Assembly (NCBI GenBank): GCA_030248225.1
Contig: JASANE010027794.1
Coordinates: 1-64,000, forward strand
From: Trileptium ribeirensis
Taxonomy: Eukaryota; Nematoda; Enoplea; Enoplida; Thoracostomopsidae
DNA length: 64,000 bases
Reading direction: 5' to 3'
Part shown: in pieces, positions 40,170 to 52,254 of the stretch
Layout: each line of letters opens with the position of its first letter
How positions within the stretch are numbered: position 1 is the first letter of the stretch
Position numbers and translations under genes: made by a program
The notes under the pieces: model-generated
What the model was told of the DNA's origin: nothing
The model's input: the letters and a program-made list of their open reading frames with translations, nothing else
Databases searched by the model: none

Positions 40170-41188
40170 GTGAAGCTCGCTTGCGAGCCAGAATTCGAGT
40201 GGTGAGAACAATCCCACGAAGTATGTTGTAGAAAGCACACACAAACAAAGCCTACACACAGTACGCAGGTGCAGCATTATATAAACCCTGAGTGATGAGT
40301 CATAGTTACGCCCGCCTCTTTTGATAGCCAACGTATGCAGTAGACAAAACATCATACAACGAGTATATACAAAAACAATGAACTAACAATTTAATAATTC
40401 AATAAAACCCTAAATTGACCGTGAAAACAACGTTTTAGAATTCAAACCGACACTTGAGAAAAATCTCCTGTTTCATACCAAGTATGAAGCAGAAGTGTGA
40501 AAAATATTTGCCACGCAATATTCTTGACACTCACAATGAGCTTGTTGGCCCAGAAAACCCCATATCGCACACTAAAACCAACAATAAACACACATTCAGG
40601 TGCTTTTCCCACGACTTGTAACCAAAAATTTCGAAAACGTCATTTTTTTATGCCAAATATGAACCAGAAGTGTAAAAATATTTGCCCAACAATATTTTTA
40701 ACACTTGAAATGAGTTTAACTGCCCAGAAAACCTCATATAAGACACTACAAGCAACAAAAACACACATTTGGGTGCATTTCCCACGGCTTTTCACCAAAT
40801 ATGAAATTTGGCGCCAACTATAAGCTTAAACTCCAGATTGGGAAGTAGTTGAAAAACTTGTTATACATCATTGGAAAGCTCTGGTAAAGCTACTTTGGAA
40901 TAGGTCTATTAGTTTTCGGATTTACTTATTGGGAAAATTCGCATAACCTGGAGGGGTGCCCGAAAAATGGGCCAAAATGACGTCATTTTGCCCCATAACT
41001 TTTCCCACGGAAAAAATTCAAAAATCGGTCTCCGTCTCTACACCTAAATCGATCATTGCGGTTCGAATGAGCTATCTTGCATCAAAATACGCCCAACCGT
41101 TAACGAGATCCAGGTGCGAGACACACAGACAGGAGCTCCTCAACCCCCTCCAGAGCCATAATTGAAAATTCTCGTTCCACTAGAATTC
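40170..41188 (-). repeat. GAATTCGAGTGG inverted-end repeat, copy 1
   Basis: One end reads GTGAAGCTCGCTTGCGAGCC then AGAATTCGAGTGGTGAGAAC. The other reads GAAAATTCTCGTTCCACTAG then AATTC, so the ends are inverted repeats of about 20 bp. Inside are two tandem units of about 180 bp (from about 40458 and 40640), each with the CCAGAAAACC motif. It matches 62572-63315 in opposite orientation. Non-coding. Confidence 0.75.
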
Positions 41189-41835
41189 AATAACTAAAGT
41201 TTTGATGAATAACAATTACCCTAAGTACGAACCTGGGCGCCGTCAAATCAATGCATTCTTACAGTCGAAAACGCACACTTCGGATGACTTTTCGAACCAT
41301 GTTCTCATCATGGATATCTACTTCGGAAGGGGAATCTTCTCCTATGTAGCCTCCTTCAGTCACCCAGGATTTGTGGCTTGCGTTTCTATGCCTTCTCCTT
41401 CAATACTCCACCAAAAAAACGTCAGAAGGGTTTTGATATGGAGAACGAGCAGGCCTAGGCCCTGCTTATGGAAGCCTGTCGATATTTGGTAACTGTTTAA
41501 TATTAGGATAAAACTAATTTTACGGCATAATTGGATAGTTGTCTGCATTCACAGTACAATCGACGTGACCATGTCGGAGTATTATCAAAATGATAGAAAA
41601 TATCAGTTGTCCCTGCATCACTAAATGCCGCCTCTCCCTGTTCGGAGCAAGTTAGCTACGGAACCTGTTAGATTAAAGCGTTTATAAATTGAAGCAATAG
41701 TTTTATGATACAGGGAGTGTGGAGACGAATATCGTTACCATTGTAGCAAAACTTCACGACTATTTTGGTTAACTGAACACAGTATTACTGCAGTTATTCG
41801 ATCAGCCGAATCATCAAATATTTTGTTATACATAA

Positions 41836-42966
41836 CAGGAAGAACCGGAAACGGATGTTGAACCTGGTCTTCGAAACCTATATATAGTAAATATATCCGT
41901 TTTTAGACACACAGATTAAAAAATGTATTCCACTATACAGCTTTGCGTAAATTGCGTCAAACTAAATGTGATTGTAACGCATGGAGCATAGACTAAACAC
42001 TTTGCCTCTGCTTCCAATAGCCTCCCTTTACTAGACATACGTTTGTCACATGTTCTTCCGTGGGAAACCTGAAATGATTAGTTTATATGGTTCTAAAAAA
42101 TAAAACAAGGTATACAGTAAGTAATTTTCTGATCAGTGGTCAAAGTTTACTAGCGCAGTGGCAGGTGCTTAACGGAATTTATGTTATCCAAGCTTACGGC
42201 TAAGTACTTCCAAAATATATACTCTGTTACCGAATTGGGTTACAGTATAAAGTTTACTACTACAGTGGCAGGTGCATGACGGAATTTATGTTATCCAAGC
42301 TTACGCCAAGGTACTTCTAAATTACATACTCTGTTACCGAATTGAGCCTGTTTAATTCTAACATACACCAAGTCTTTCTGCTGAATGCTATAAATGAGAC
42401 AAACCCTGGCACTGCTCGCACAGTTAGTAAATACAGTTTTTTACCAAGAACGCAGTTTCTGGCTGCGTTGCAGATATGTTACTTTACTTCAATGTAGAAG
42501 GATTTATAAAGTTTACAAGCGCACTGGCTGCTGCTTGACGCAATTTATGTTACCCAAGCTTACGTCTAAGTAGTTCTAAAATACATAGGTACTCTGTTAC
42601 GGATTTGGGTCAGTTTAATTCTAACACACACCGCAGAGCTTGGAATGGGTAAAATAGTAGCTGCAAGCATAGACCTAGCATTGTTTGATAAACTGCAGGG
42701 TGAAGATGAAAAATTCCTACTGAAATTGTGTCCTAATTACGTTTCACAGGGCAATTTGCTGAGTTAATTCTTTTCTTTTGTTTTGTTGTATTGAACTGGA
42801 TTACTGTGTATATATATTACATATGTTTGGAACACAGATGAAGCAAAAATGTGAAAAAATATAAAAAAAATTTTAAACCAGAATTCTGGTCCCGGTATGG
42901 TTGTTGCCTTTTGTCGGAACCGCAACCGGAACACGATTCTGGAGCCGGAACTTCGGTTGCTCCCCG
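41836..42966 (+). mobile_element. hAT-like non-autonomous transposon, copy C (old)
   Basis: Same family as B and D with decayed ends: left CAGGAAGAACCGGAAACGG, right CTTCGGTTGCTCCCCG. It contains three versions of a roughly 107-bp unit (from 42142, 42249 and 42508) marked by GCAATTTATGTTACCCAAGC-like sequence; two are adjacent, so an internal duplication occurred. No target duplication is visible. Confidence 0.8.
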
Positions 42967-43083
42967 ACAGATATTATAATATATTCGGCTACAATTCCTG
43001 AAAGAATGAGGGTTGTAAGTATATTTTGTCAGACTCAACAACAGTTTGAAGTTGGGGCTTTACTTATGGGGCACCCCATATAT

Positions 43084-44216
43084 CAGGGAATAACCAGAAC
43101 CGTCCATTTAAACCGGGTCCGCAACCGGAACTTGGTCTTCGAAATTTATATATATATAGTAAAACAGATGAAGGAAGAAATGAAGGTATAGTGGATTTAA
43201 AATGCATTAAAATAACTTTTACATTAAACCTAATGTTTTGCGATGATATTATTGTCTTTCTGAAACTTTAAAGAGACTGAGGAAGTTAATAATGTTTATT
43301 TATCGATCAAATATGTCGATTTTTGGACATCCAGAGCAAGAAATGCCTTCCACTGTACACCATTGCGTATACTGCGTCAAATTGAATATGCTTACAAAGC
43401 TTGGAGCGTAGAATACACACTTTCGCTGTGTCTCCAATCGCCTTCCCTTACTGCACATACGTTTGTTACATGTTATGTAGGAAACCTAAAATTATTGGTT
43501 TATATGATTCTAAGAGAAAATAATAGATAGAAGGTAATTTTCTGATCAGGTACACTGTTTAGGCTAGCGTTGGACAAACAGTGCCCGTAAGTTAGATGAT
43601 AATGATGATAACTTTCTAATAAGAATGCTATAAATGAGACACACTGTGATGCTGCTCGCACAGTTTCAATAAATACAGTTCTTTGCCAAGAAAGCAGTTT
43701 TTAGCTGCGTTGCACATAACGTTAGTTTACTTCAATTTAGACTGATTTACCAAGTTTACAAGCGCATTGGCGGGTTCTTGAAGCAATTTATGTTAGCCAA
43801 GCATACCCTAAGTACCCCTGCGTTAGCCATACTCTGTTACCGAATTCGACCGGTTTAATTGAAACGTACCGCGCAGACTTCTGGATGTGTAAAATATCTG
43901 TTACAAGCAACGACCTGGCTTTGATTTGTTAACAAACTCCTGCAGGTTACTATGAAAAATTCCTACTGAAATTATGTGCCCTACTTACTTTTCAAACGGC
44001 AAATTGCTTAGTTAATCTTTTCTTTTGCTTGATTGTATTGGAGCTTGATCATTGTACAATATATATTACATATGTTTGGATCACAGATGAAGCAAAAAAC
44101 GGAAAATTTCAAACAAACTTTAAATCGTAATTCCGGTTCCGGTATGGTTTTGCCCTTTGCCGGAACCGCAACTGGAACACGACTTTCGTCGGAACCGGAA
44201 TTCCGGTTACTCCCTG
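43084..44216 (+). mobile_element. hAT-like non-autonomous transposon, copy D, beside exon 13
   Basis: Left end CAGGGAATAACCAGAACCG, right end GGAATTCCGGTTACTCCCTG, 1133 bp. Flanks CCATATAT (43076-43083) and CCATATGT (44217-44224) agree at 7 of 8 positions, so a hAT-type 8-bp duplication is supported. No transposase. The right end lies 31 nt upstream of exon 13, inside the usual branch-point zone. Confidence 0.87.
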
Positions 44217-44247
44217 CCATATGTATAACGTGTGTTTGTTATATTAG

Positions 44248-44430
44248 ACACTTGCTGTTAGTACCGAAGTCCCGCATGGTCCGGCAAAGACACCGAAAAC
44301 TGAAGATGTTAAGCTGCCCGTAATAGAAGTATCAACTACGTCCGTGCTTCAAACAATGGTTAATCAAGGACAGGTACATGCGGAAGTTGATGGAGTGCCG
44401 ATACAGAATGGGTTAACGACACTTAATCAG
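44248..44430 (+). CDS. ogt: OGT exon 13 of window: intervening region
   Basis: Sixty-one codons, TLAVSTEVPHGPAKTPKTED to GLTTLNQ, including TTSVLQTMVNQGQVHAEVDG and IQNGLTTLNQ. Human OGT has the comparable [20 protein letters not shown] and ISNGLATTQ. The first third is Pro/Lys/Thr-rich and diverged. The acceptor ATATTAG at 44247 has a short pyrimidine tract, and the donor CAG|GTAGTA is at 44430/44431. Phase 0 both sides. Confidence 0.88.
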
Positions 44431-44674
44431 GTAGTAGTGAGGTCTATTTTGATAAAACGAGCGGAGACTCCTGAAATCGCGTTCAGAGCAAAACCTTTCT
44501 TTTTCTTCGGATGGATGTTTCTCATTTTTATACTATTTGCATAACGTAATTGGGACGTATTCTTTGTTAGTATAATAACGGGACACCGTTGCACTACGTA
44601 ACTTCCAGCTTAGTGCCCGTACTCAGTCCGGCTATCGTAACCTCAAGGTGAACCTAATTTTTTGATTTTCTTAG

Positions 44675-44915
44675 GTCACACCCATGAAGCAACGGACCTT
44701 AATAACACACAGGAGTGCTTCACTGACGTTCCGCCCGATGGGCACGCCGTCCACGTGGTACAATCTAGGAGGTCCCCAGGATGATTGGCTCCGTCAGCGG
44801 CCCGCAGGCTTTTCATATCCTGGTCTCAATTGGAAATTAATCGACTACATCGTTGGGGTTATTCGAACACAATATCAGTTAATTCATAGTCACCTTGGCC
44901 CCCACCAGGGGACTG
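44675..44915 (+). other. Exon-like open segment inside OGT intron 13
   Basis: Preceded by a strong acceptor (TTTTTTGATTTTCTTAG, ending 44674) and followed by GGGGACTG|GTAAGG at 44915/44916. The 241 bases are open throughout and clearly more GC-rich than the intron, reading VTPMKQRTLITHRSASLTFR, then PSTWYNLGGPQDDWLRQRPA and GFSYPGLNWKLIDYIVGVIR. I do not recognise the family, and it does not match OGT. Its length is 3n+1, so inclusion between exons 13 and 14 would shift the frame. It may be a decoy exon, a fragment of another gene or a degraded transposon. Confidence 0.35.
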
Positions 44916-45357
44916 GTAAGGTTTGATCGTTTCGTAGTCGATTAATCGTGGAGGCGCTTTCCCAAATGTTCTCTTACGTTGGACCTTTGGAACTCTTGTA
45001 TTCACTAATGCAGTCATACATGCTGAGGTTTGTGCTCTTCCGATGCCAGGCCTGAACATGGTTCGTCTACGGGCGACGATGTCAAACACCGTTTGACATA
45101 TCGCTACATGTACCATTAACCCACACAGGGACACGATAGGTTTTCAACAGTCGTTTATTGACTATCGAATTAGTCACAGATTCGGTACGGGTTAATATGA
45201 TATGATTATACATTCAGTAACAGTGCGAACGAGTTATGAAAATGGCACAATCGATACGACATAAGCACGTAATCTGGGTTGAACCAAATTGAGGGGCGTA
45301 TTTTTTTTGCACAGCCGTAAGCTAGCTCAAGAACGTTTAGCTTTCACAACACTTAAG

Positions 45358-46119
45358 TAGGGAACGACTGAATACCGAATATTCGGCCCCTACTATTCGG
45401 CCGAATACCGAATAGTTGTTCGCAACACCTATGTATGATGAGAAATCTATAAATCCACCACTGTATGTACGTGCACCATGCAACAGGTCGTTTTGTGTTG
45501 TGTCGCTGAGTCAGCGATAGTTTTTGTTCGATGAATTTTTTGCTTTGTGCTCTCGTTTGTTAGGTTGAAGTTGTAATTTTGCTTTTATTGATTTTTTATA
45601 ACTTCATCATCTGGACAACGGCGATAATTGGTGCGTGAAGTCATCGTTAAAAAAAGAACGGCTCAGTGCGTGGTGTTCGGGGGCGGTAGACTTGGGGCTA
45701 GCCTTACGTAGGTATGTAGAACGGCATAGCATGATGCCTCACTTCACATTCACGATGTGTCAAAGAAAACGAACAAATCCTGCTGCATTTAGACCCCAAA
45801 GTATTAATTTCGCAACTATTATGGCAGCGAGGTAGTGCACGGTTGATGAAGAACATAACTGTGGTGATTAGAACATTCGATCCGGCTGCGAACTGAATGC
45901 ATCTTGTGTCAAACGCATCTTGTCTTACCAAAGTTGCAACACGTTGGACGTATTTAGCGGTTTGCAGCATCATTATCAAGACTCCGGCCGTAAAATTAGG
46001 ATATCTGGTGGGCAGATTTTGACTCTATTTTTCAACTAACAGCGGCCAGTCAAATATTCGGTATTCGGCCGAATATTGCCAACTATTCGGCCGAATACCG
46101 AATATTCGGTCGTTCCCTA
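45358..46119. mobile_element. hAT-like non-autonomous element, TAGGGAACGAC family, copy 2
   Basis: Left end TAGGGAACGACTGAATACCG followed by AATATTCGG; right end CCGAATATTCGGTCGTTCCCTA. It is flanked by a perfect 8-bp duplication CACTTAAG (45350-45357 and 46120-46127). Both ends are built from nested ATTCGGCCGAAT palindromes. Length 762 bp; no transposase, only short open frames. Confidence 0.9.
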
Positions 46120-47884
46120 CACTTAAGTGACGGCTGCGCTTGCTTACCTTAGTAAAAATGGGAAAGATCGTGTGAACACCTCAGCTAACGGCGCCAGGAG
46201 CAAATTGATCGAAATAAGTATATCACAAATTTTAAAGTCCCCAAATGACTTAGGGCATAAAATAACATAATGGAACTACTTACCTGTCACCTTTGCAAAA
46301 AACGGCATCCTGCACGTTGTAGTAATAACTATGGTTATCACATCTAACTTGACAGCGTCGAAAATCCTCACATCTCTATACGCAAGCGTAGTTCTTGTTT
46401 CTTTTTTTGGCAGGCACAGACAGATCACCTAATTAGGTCCGATTTTGACGAATTAGGTATTGTCAACTTTTGCCGGGGCTCAAAAAATAACTGATCTACA
46501 ATAGATATAATGTAGGAACTTTAAATGAAACCTCACAGGTCCTAACTTGTTTCCACCTATGTCCTAGGGCATCGTGTACCGAGTACGCCCGCGATTGTAC
46601 TGCGTTCCATTTAAAATAGTTTTCTGCCGCCATTTAAAGTACAGGCCCAACGGCGCAAAACATATATATACAGATAGTGCCGTCGGGTAAAGTCAAAACT
46701 ATTGTACAATTCAGCTATCTTATTTAACAAATTTTTTATCAGTAGGCTATTTTCTATAACATATAGTTTACCACATATAAGGTTATCCATAACTCTATCC
46801 GATGAAGAACTTTTATTTAAGCCACGTACTAAGGTATTTGCAAGAAAATTTTAAGTAAGAAATTTTAGTATGGATATACTGTCACCCTGGTAAAACTAAC
46901 AATTTGTCGATACGTCAAGTAGAGACCAAAGTGCGACCTAACAGAAGACGTCAAGAAGTTCCATACTGCAAATCCGTTCTTCACAGTCTCTTTTTCGCAG
47001 CTGAAGTGTTGGCTTGGCTTTTCAACAAAAATCAACTAATTTCCTAGCAGCACCGTGCCAATAATCCTAATAACTTGATCCCCTTGCATAAGAAATGTGT
47101 ATCTTTATAACCGTGATAATTCCTGGGTTCACGACTATATACAAATTTTATATCCTACTCCGCAGAGAAGGGTCTTCGCACTACCGCTATATAGAGGCGG
47201 GTCCGTACGGAATATATGTACCGTGAAATTTAATATACCTCGGTTCATCCCGTGAATATTACTTAGAATTAATAGCTTTCCTTATATTTATCCCGTGTAG
47301 AAAACTGGGAGAAGGCGGCTTGGCTCGCGAGTAGCCCATTGCCGAAACAATGACCCACTTTGGTTCACCCACATATTTACACAAACCCAGTCGGGTTTTA
47401 ATGCTTAGCCTACTTAACTTACTCCTAATTGTATGATCAAACTTAATTTCTCACGGGTCAGTAATTTAACTATTCAGGTCGTTCGTCAACGCTGGGACGC
47501 GATAGTGCTTATGTCGTGGTTTGACCTAAGTTCTCTATCACTTCACGCAGATTGTATAGCTATATAATACAATGTTGGATTTCAACTAAATTTTGTGGAC
47601 ATGGGGGCAGGGGCAAGAAGGGAGTTTTTTATTAACTTGGGAATTAGTTGATATTAATAAATATGTTATTTAATGGAACGCGTTGGGTTCGGGCAAGTGA
47701 AGGGGACTAGCAAGAATTTAAAAAGCAGAGGAGGGGGTACCAAGCCCCCCATTTTGTTCAGTTTAGCATCACACAAGGTGTAAACATTAGTATAACCATT
47801 TTATAAGAGTATATATTCGTTATTTGTACATTTTAGCGTATTTTTGTACGTCCAAGTTTTTAAATGATAGTTGTTTTGTCTTAG

Positions 47885-48037
47885 ACACACACAAAAGCAG
47901 CTACTGGTGAGGAAGTTCCACAAAGTATTTTGGTTACGACACGTTCACAGTACGGCCTACCTGAAGACGCAGTGGTCTATTGCAATTTTAACCAGCTGTA
48001 TAAGATCGATCCTCCGACCTTGAAAATGTGGTGTGAT
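47885..48037 (+). CDS. ogt: OGT exon 14 of window: C-catalytic lobe with key Lys
   Basis: Fifty-one codons, [20 protein letters not shown] then [20 protein letters not shown] and [11 protein letters not shown]. The Lys in LYKIDP (codon 48002-48004) corresponds to human Lys842 (numbering from memory), which contacts the UDP phosphate and is needed for catalysis. The acceptor is GTCTTAG at 47884 and the donor GAT|GTAAGC at 48037/48038. Confidence 0.96.
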
Positions 48038-48248
48038 GTAAGCTATTTTTAGATGATTTGCTATATTAGTGCTTGATTAAATAAGATTTTGCATTATTTA
48101 AATTTTGGTTGATATATACTACTTTTATATCTGTATTTACTGCCAAATATTCCGCTTCGGGTTTTAGAAGTGTCGGAATCCGTTATAATATTTTGGTGCC
48201 GTGCTTGCTTGTCTCGTGTTGTTAACCAGCGTATATTTTTATTTACAG
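48038..48248 (+). other. OGT intron 14 (211 bp)
   Basis: Short AT-rich intron ending ATTTACAG. Nothing else. Confidence 0.9.
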
Positions 48249-48386
48249 ATTTTAAAGCGAGTGCCGAATAGTGTTTTGTGGTTAATACGATTTCCAGTTC
48301 TCGGCGAACCGAACATACTTCACACCGCAAAATTTGAACATGGAGTCGATCCGAGCCGAATTGTGTTTTCGAATGTTGCTGCAAAG
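48249..48386 (+). CDS. ogt: OGT exon 15 of window: C-catalytic lobe
   Basis: Forty-six codons, ILKRVPNSVLWLIRFPVLGE to RIVFSNVAAK. ILKRVPNSVLWL and the GEPNI stretch are OGT signatures of the UDP-GlcNAc lobe. The acceptor is ATTTACAG at 48248 and the donor AAG|GTATGG at 48386/48387. Confidence 0.95.
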
Positions 48387-48475
48387 GTATGGAAAGTAAA
48401 AAAATGAGAAAACTTATTGTTGATATTAACAGGACGTACGGCTATTACCAGGAAATATCGCGAATCCGCACACGA

Positions 48476-48513
48476 CTAGTGCCATCGTCCGTGACTAGTG
48501 CCATCGTCCGTAA
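48476..48513. repeat. 19-bp tandem duplication
   Basis: GACTAGTGCCATCGTCCGT occurs twice head to tail, shortly after exon 15. Confidence 0.8.
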
Positions 48514-48606
48514 CACAACTGGCCCACCGTTTGGTGTTTTTGGTATTAGCCCGCTTTATCGCAGCCAAAATGTTTTAAGACTATTCGTAATATAATAATG
48601 GCCGCG

Positions 48607-48668
48607 ACCGGGAGAAGCCGGGAAAGCATCGTCAACTGGGGAAACCGGGAGAGCACCGCCAACTGGAA
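48607..48668. repeat. Imperfect tandem repeat, GC-rich
   Basis: Two related units of about 34 bp, built around ACCGGGAGAAGCCGGGAAAGC and CCGGGAGAGCACCGCCAACTGG, in AT-rich surroundings. Confidence 0.6.
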
Positions 48669-50887
48669 GAAACTGGCAGAAATAAAAGAACCGCCAATCG
48701 AAAATTGTTTTTTTTTCAAAAATAATGCGTAGTTCACAATAAGATGCGTGCACTCACTGCACACCGTTATGCGAGAACCGCAGTGCTCGTTACACTCAAG
48801 CTGCCTGTCAGTCGCTACAAGCTTCGTGCAACAGCTGACATTTCTGAACCATGCTTGTAGCGATTCTATCAATTGATGTCACACTGCTTGTAACAACATT
48901 GTTTAAAGATGCACGCGCAGCATAACCACAACAAAGATTGCCGCGCGTTCGTGTAACGAGGAGTATCGTGTTTGTACAGCAGCTGTAACAGAAGCCTTAG
49001 TGGTTGCACGCTGGTGTAACAACAATTGAGAACAACGCACGCGGCCTTTGTTACATGAAGCCAAATTGTTGAACGCTGGTGGGTTAATGGACAATAGAGT
49101 CTTTGCATTGCTGACTGTAATTGAAAGTAGCTGCACGGCGGATACTTACTAAAATTACGGAATCCTGTATGGTTCAATGGAGTCTTAGAGGATACCGTAT
49201 CACGAGGATACAGTATCACACAAAACAGAGCATGTGGGCCGCAGATACAACAGCCAAATGAATCGTCTCGTTGTTTTCTGCAGTGCCTGAAGCTTTTAAA
49301 ATTGTTAATTTAATAAACTATAGCAATTGATTAAATATCACGAAATAATGCATATTTCAAGGTTGAAGCGTCTTGGAGGCTCAGTGCCATTCTAAAATGG
49401 GTATATGTGTCACATATACATTCAGAATTACAATATCATCGTTTTAAGCAACGGCGTAAACCTTTATAATACTGACGTAGCAAATAAAACGGATATGTGA
49501 AACAGGCACGTAGGCGGAGGGGGGTAAGGCTTCCCATGAAATTGCGTTGCCTCCGCAGCTCGCTGAGAAAATTGCAGGAAAACGTCAATCTCATATTTTC
49601 AAACTGCGGTGAGTACTTTCGTTTGTAACTAATAGCTATAGCTTGGAGAGCTGAATACGTTTCCTCTTATCCATGGACAGAATACAGATATAAAAAAGCT
49701 AAAAACGCTAAACAGCAGTGTAAACTTCTTCACACAATAGAATATTTTATAAATATAAAAAAATTGCATCTCCTTCCTTGAAATTGGCTTCTCGTTTTGC
49801 GTTTGGTTTGTTCCCCCTGAAATAGAAGCGGGACGATAAACCACGAAATCATGTATATATGGTTCAAAGGTACGGGGTCCATGGGATATAGTACGACCAT
49901 ACTAAAAGATTATATTCATACATGCTCGTAAAGCAGGTAGTTGTTACCACTCTTGAGGCGTCGGGGCGCTTTCCCAGGTTACATGGCTGGTTTATGGGTT
50001 ACACTGATATACGTCATAAAGTGGCATAAAGTCGAAATGGTGTTTACTGTTGGCTCAATAAAGTCCTCTCTTCAACGCCACAATATATTCCGGAAGCATG
50101 TTAATACCACAGAGTGAATATGAACAGGCGCTGTCCGGGTCGAACTGGAGTGGCCTCAGTGAAATGAAGTTGTATCACTAATATAGATATATTAGACTAC
50201 GACTAATTGTATCAAGGTTAGTGAAAATCGCCTCATGACATCAAATCATATATGTCCATTGTCCGTCGGCTCAGGAAGTGTATATTGCTCGCTGAGAAAG
50301 GTCCGCCGGAGGGGTGGGGTCGTTGGTAAGCCAAGGGTGTCAGTGAATTTTTTCGCCAATACTTCACACAATTTTGTTAGTTGTCACGCATTTTGATTGC
50401 CTTTATATTAATGACTGCTGGGTTTCTACACAACAATGATGATTTTACACATCTAACTGGGTTCTCCATTCGCTGAAAATTTTGCCAGGGGGGCAAGAAC
50501 CGTGGGGCACCTGTTTTGAACCAGGGGGAACCGGTAAATGTCAGGCCCCCCACCCCAATTTGGAGAGCCCAGTCTAATGGTTTCATTTTGTATGCAGCAA
50601 TGTTGGGTTAAGCGGTTCATATTTTTGGTGTAACAACACTAGCATGCACGAAAGAACATCCGCGTTATGCCAACTTATGTTTCGACACACTATACGGTCG
50701 ACGAGCAGTATTCTGTACACTCGTTCACTGTTCTTTAATTTCGTGGAGTTATAAATATAGACAACCAGATTTTGCATAATGCAATTGAGTTTCGTTATAT
50801 AAGATATTTTGAGAGTAGGTGTCTAGAGCGAAACAATATTTCTTCTTAACATATAGTTTATTCTAGTAATATTAATTTTGGCTGTAG

Positions 50888-51022
<135 letters not shown>

Positions 51023-51139
51023 TAATTGTTGATGCGTGATAGTTATATAGTAAAATATTCATTTTACCTAGAAGTATCGTAGGTGATTTGTTATGCTCTC
51101 TGTGCTTCAGTAATACTTATTTTACAAGTTCCTGATTTC

Positions 51140-51298
51140 GGACTGGTACGCCAATGGTTACACTACCGCGTAAGTTGGTTTTATATACTTCTTAATCCGT
51201 GATAGCTATATAGGAAAATATTCATTTTACATAGAATTGTCGTAGGTGATTTGTTACTCAGTAATTTTTAAGTCTTATTTTACAAGTTCCTGATTTCC
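51140..51298 (+). repeat. Tandem copy of exon 16 3' end plus donor and adjoining intron
   Basis: Matches 50976-51139 end to end. The exon-derived part GGACTGGTACGCCAATGG then TTACACTACCGC has two substitutions against the real exon, and the donor C|GTAAGTT is intact. Use of the second donor (51169/51170) would add 164 nt and break the frame. Confidence 0.92.
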
Positions 51299-52254
51299 AG
51301 GTCTTAATTTTAGAATTTCATTGTTTTTTGGTTTTTTCTCAGGGCATTGTCTTAACTACAAAACACCAGCTTTCGAAGTTTCGGCCATTTGCCCAACGAT
51401 TGTATATACATATTCCACGTTTGTTCAGCTTGAGATTAAAAATATCCCGAGCACGAAAATCTTATGTTTATGATATTTCGAAATTTGTGCATATATGCTT
51501 TAACCTTGCTGTTTTCGATCTTCAAAATTTTAGTCACGACCTTTAATTTACGGCTTAGCATGAAACAAATAGTATTTATATTGCTGAAAAGGTTTGGTAT
51601 CAGATAGGTATTTCGATACACAACCGAAACTGCGCATGCAAACATTTATTACTAGGAGGAAACTGTCGGTATGAGTAAATCGCTCACGCTGCACATTATA
51701 TTATTTTCAGCAAGTTTCGAGATGTAGCTATGTAACCACATAGCCTCTGGCATTATGAAGATAAGTCGCTAAATCTTGTAGTTTTTGAAGCGAATGGTGT
51801 TTACTTTACACGTTCCAGTTGATACTAAATTCTATTACGTAATTAATGTACTTTAATTTACAGTAGCTCTGCTATTAAATTTTAAGAAAACAAAATGGTA
51901 AATTGGTGTTTAAAATGGTAAACCACGAGTGTCGGAATCACAGAACCACGATTAGATAGATACATAAGATTGCCTATTCGTTTGCTGGTATTGTTGATGC
52001 GATCAATAGCACTTGAATTTGAAAAAAATGATGTAAGTATTGTAAAATCGTACGCTTTCGTATTACCGAACTGTTGCTAGGTATATATGAACAATATGCA
52101 GCGTGCCGTATGCCCAACCTGTTGAGAATAAACCTTGAACGCAACCACTGACTAACGAGTAGGGTATTTCCCAACTGGCGCCAATTTAGATTTCAAATAG
52201 TGGTCAAATGTAGATTTCAAATTATTTTTGTGACGAAATTCGATCACGGTACCA

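Larger units (their letters stand above)
38589..44247 (+). other. OGT intron 12 (5.7 kb)
   Basis: Holds a short tandem repeat (38672-38726), the diverged repeat at 39399-39555 and a mariner-like fragment end at 40074-40097 (AAGGTGTCCCAAAAGTAACG). It also holds the GAATTCGAGTGG repeat (40170-41188), hAT-like copies C (41836-42966) and D (43084-44216). Copy D ends 31 nt before exon 13. Confidence 0.8.
44431..47884 (+). other. OGT intron 13 (3.5 kb)
   Basis: Contains a GC-richer block with an exon-like open segment (44675-44915) and a hAT-like element with a perfect target duplication (45358-46119). From 46128 to 47884 nothing is recognised. Ends TTGTCTTAG. Confidence 0.8.
48387..50887 (+). other. 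OGT intron 15 (2.5 kb)
   Basis: Has two small tandem repeats near its start (48476-48513 and about 48607-48668). The remainder is unassigned, with a G-run-rich patch at 50480-50580. Ends GGCTGTAG. Confidence 0.8.
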
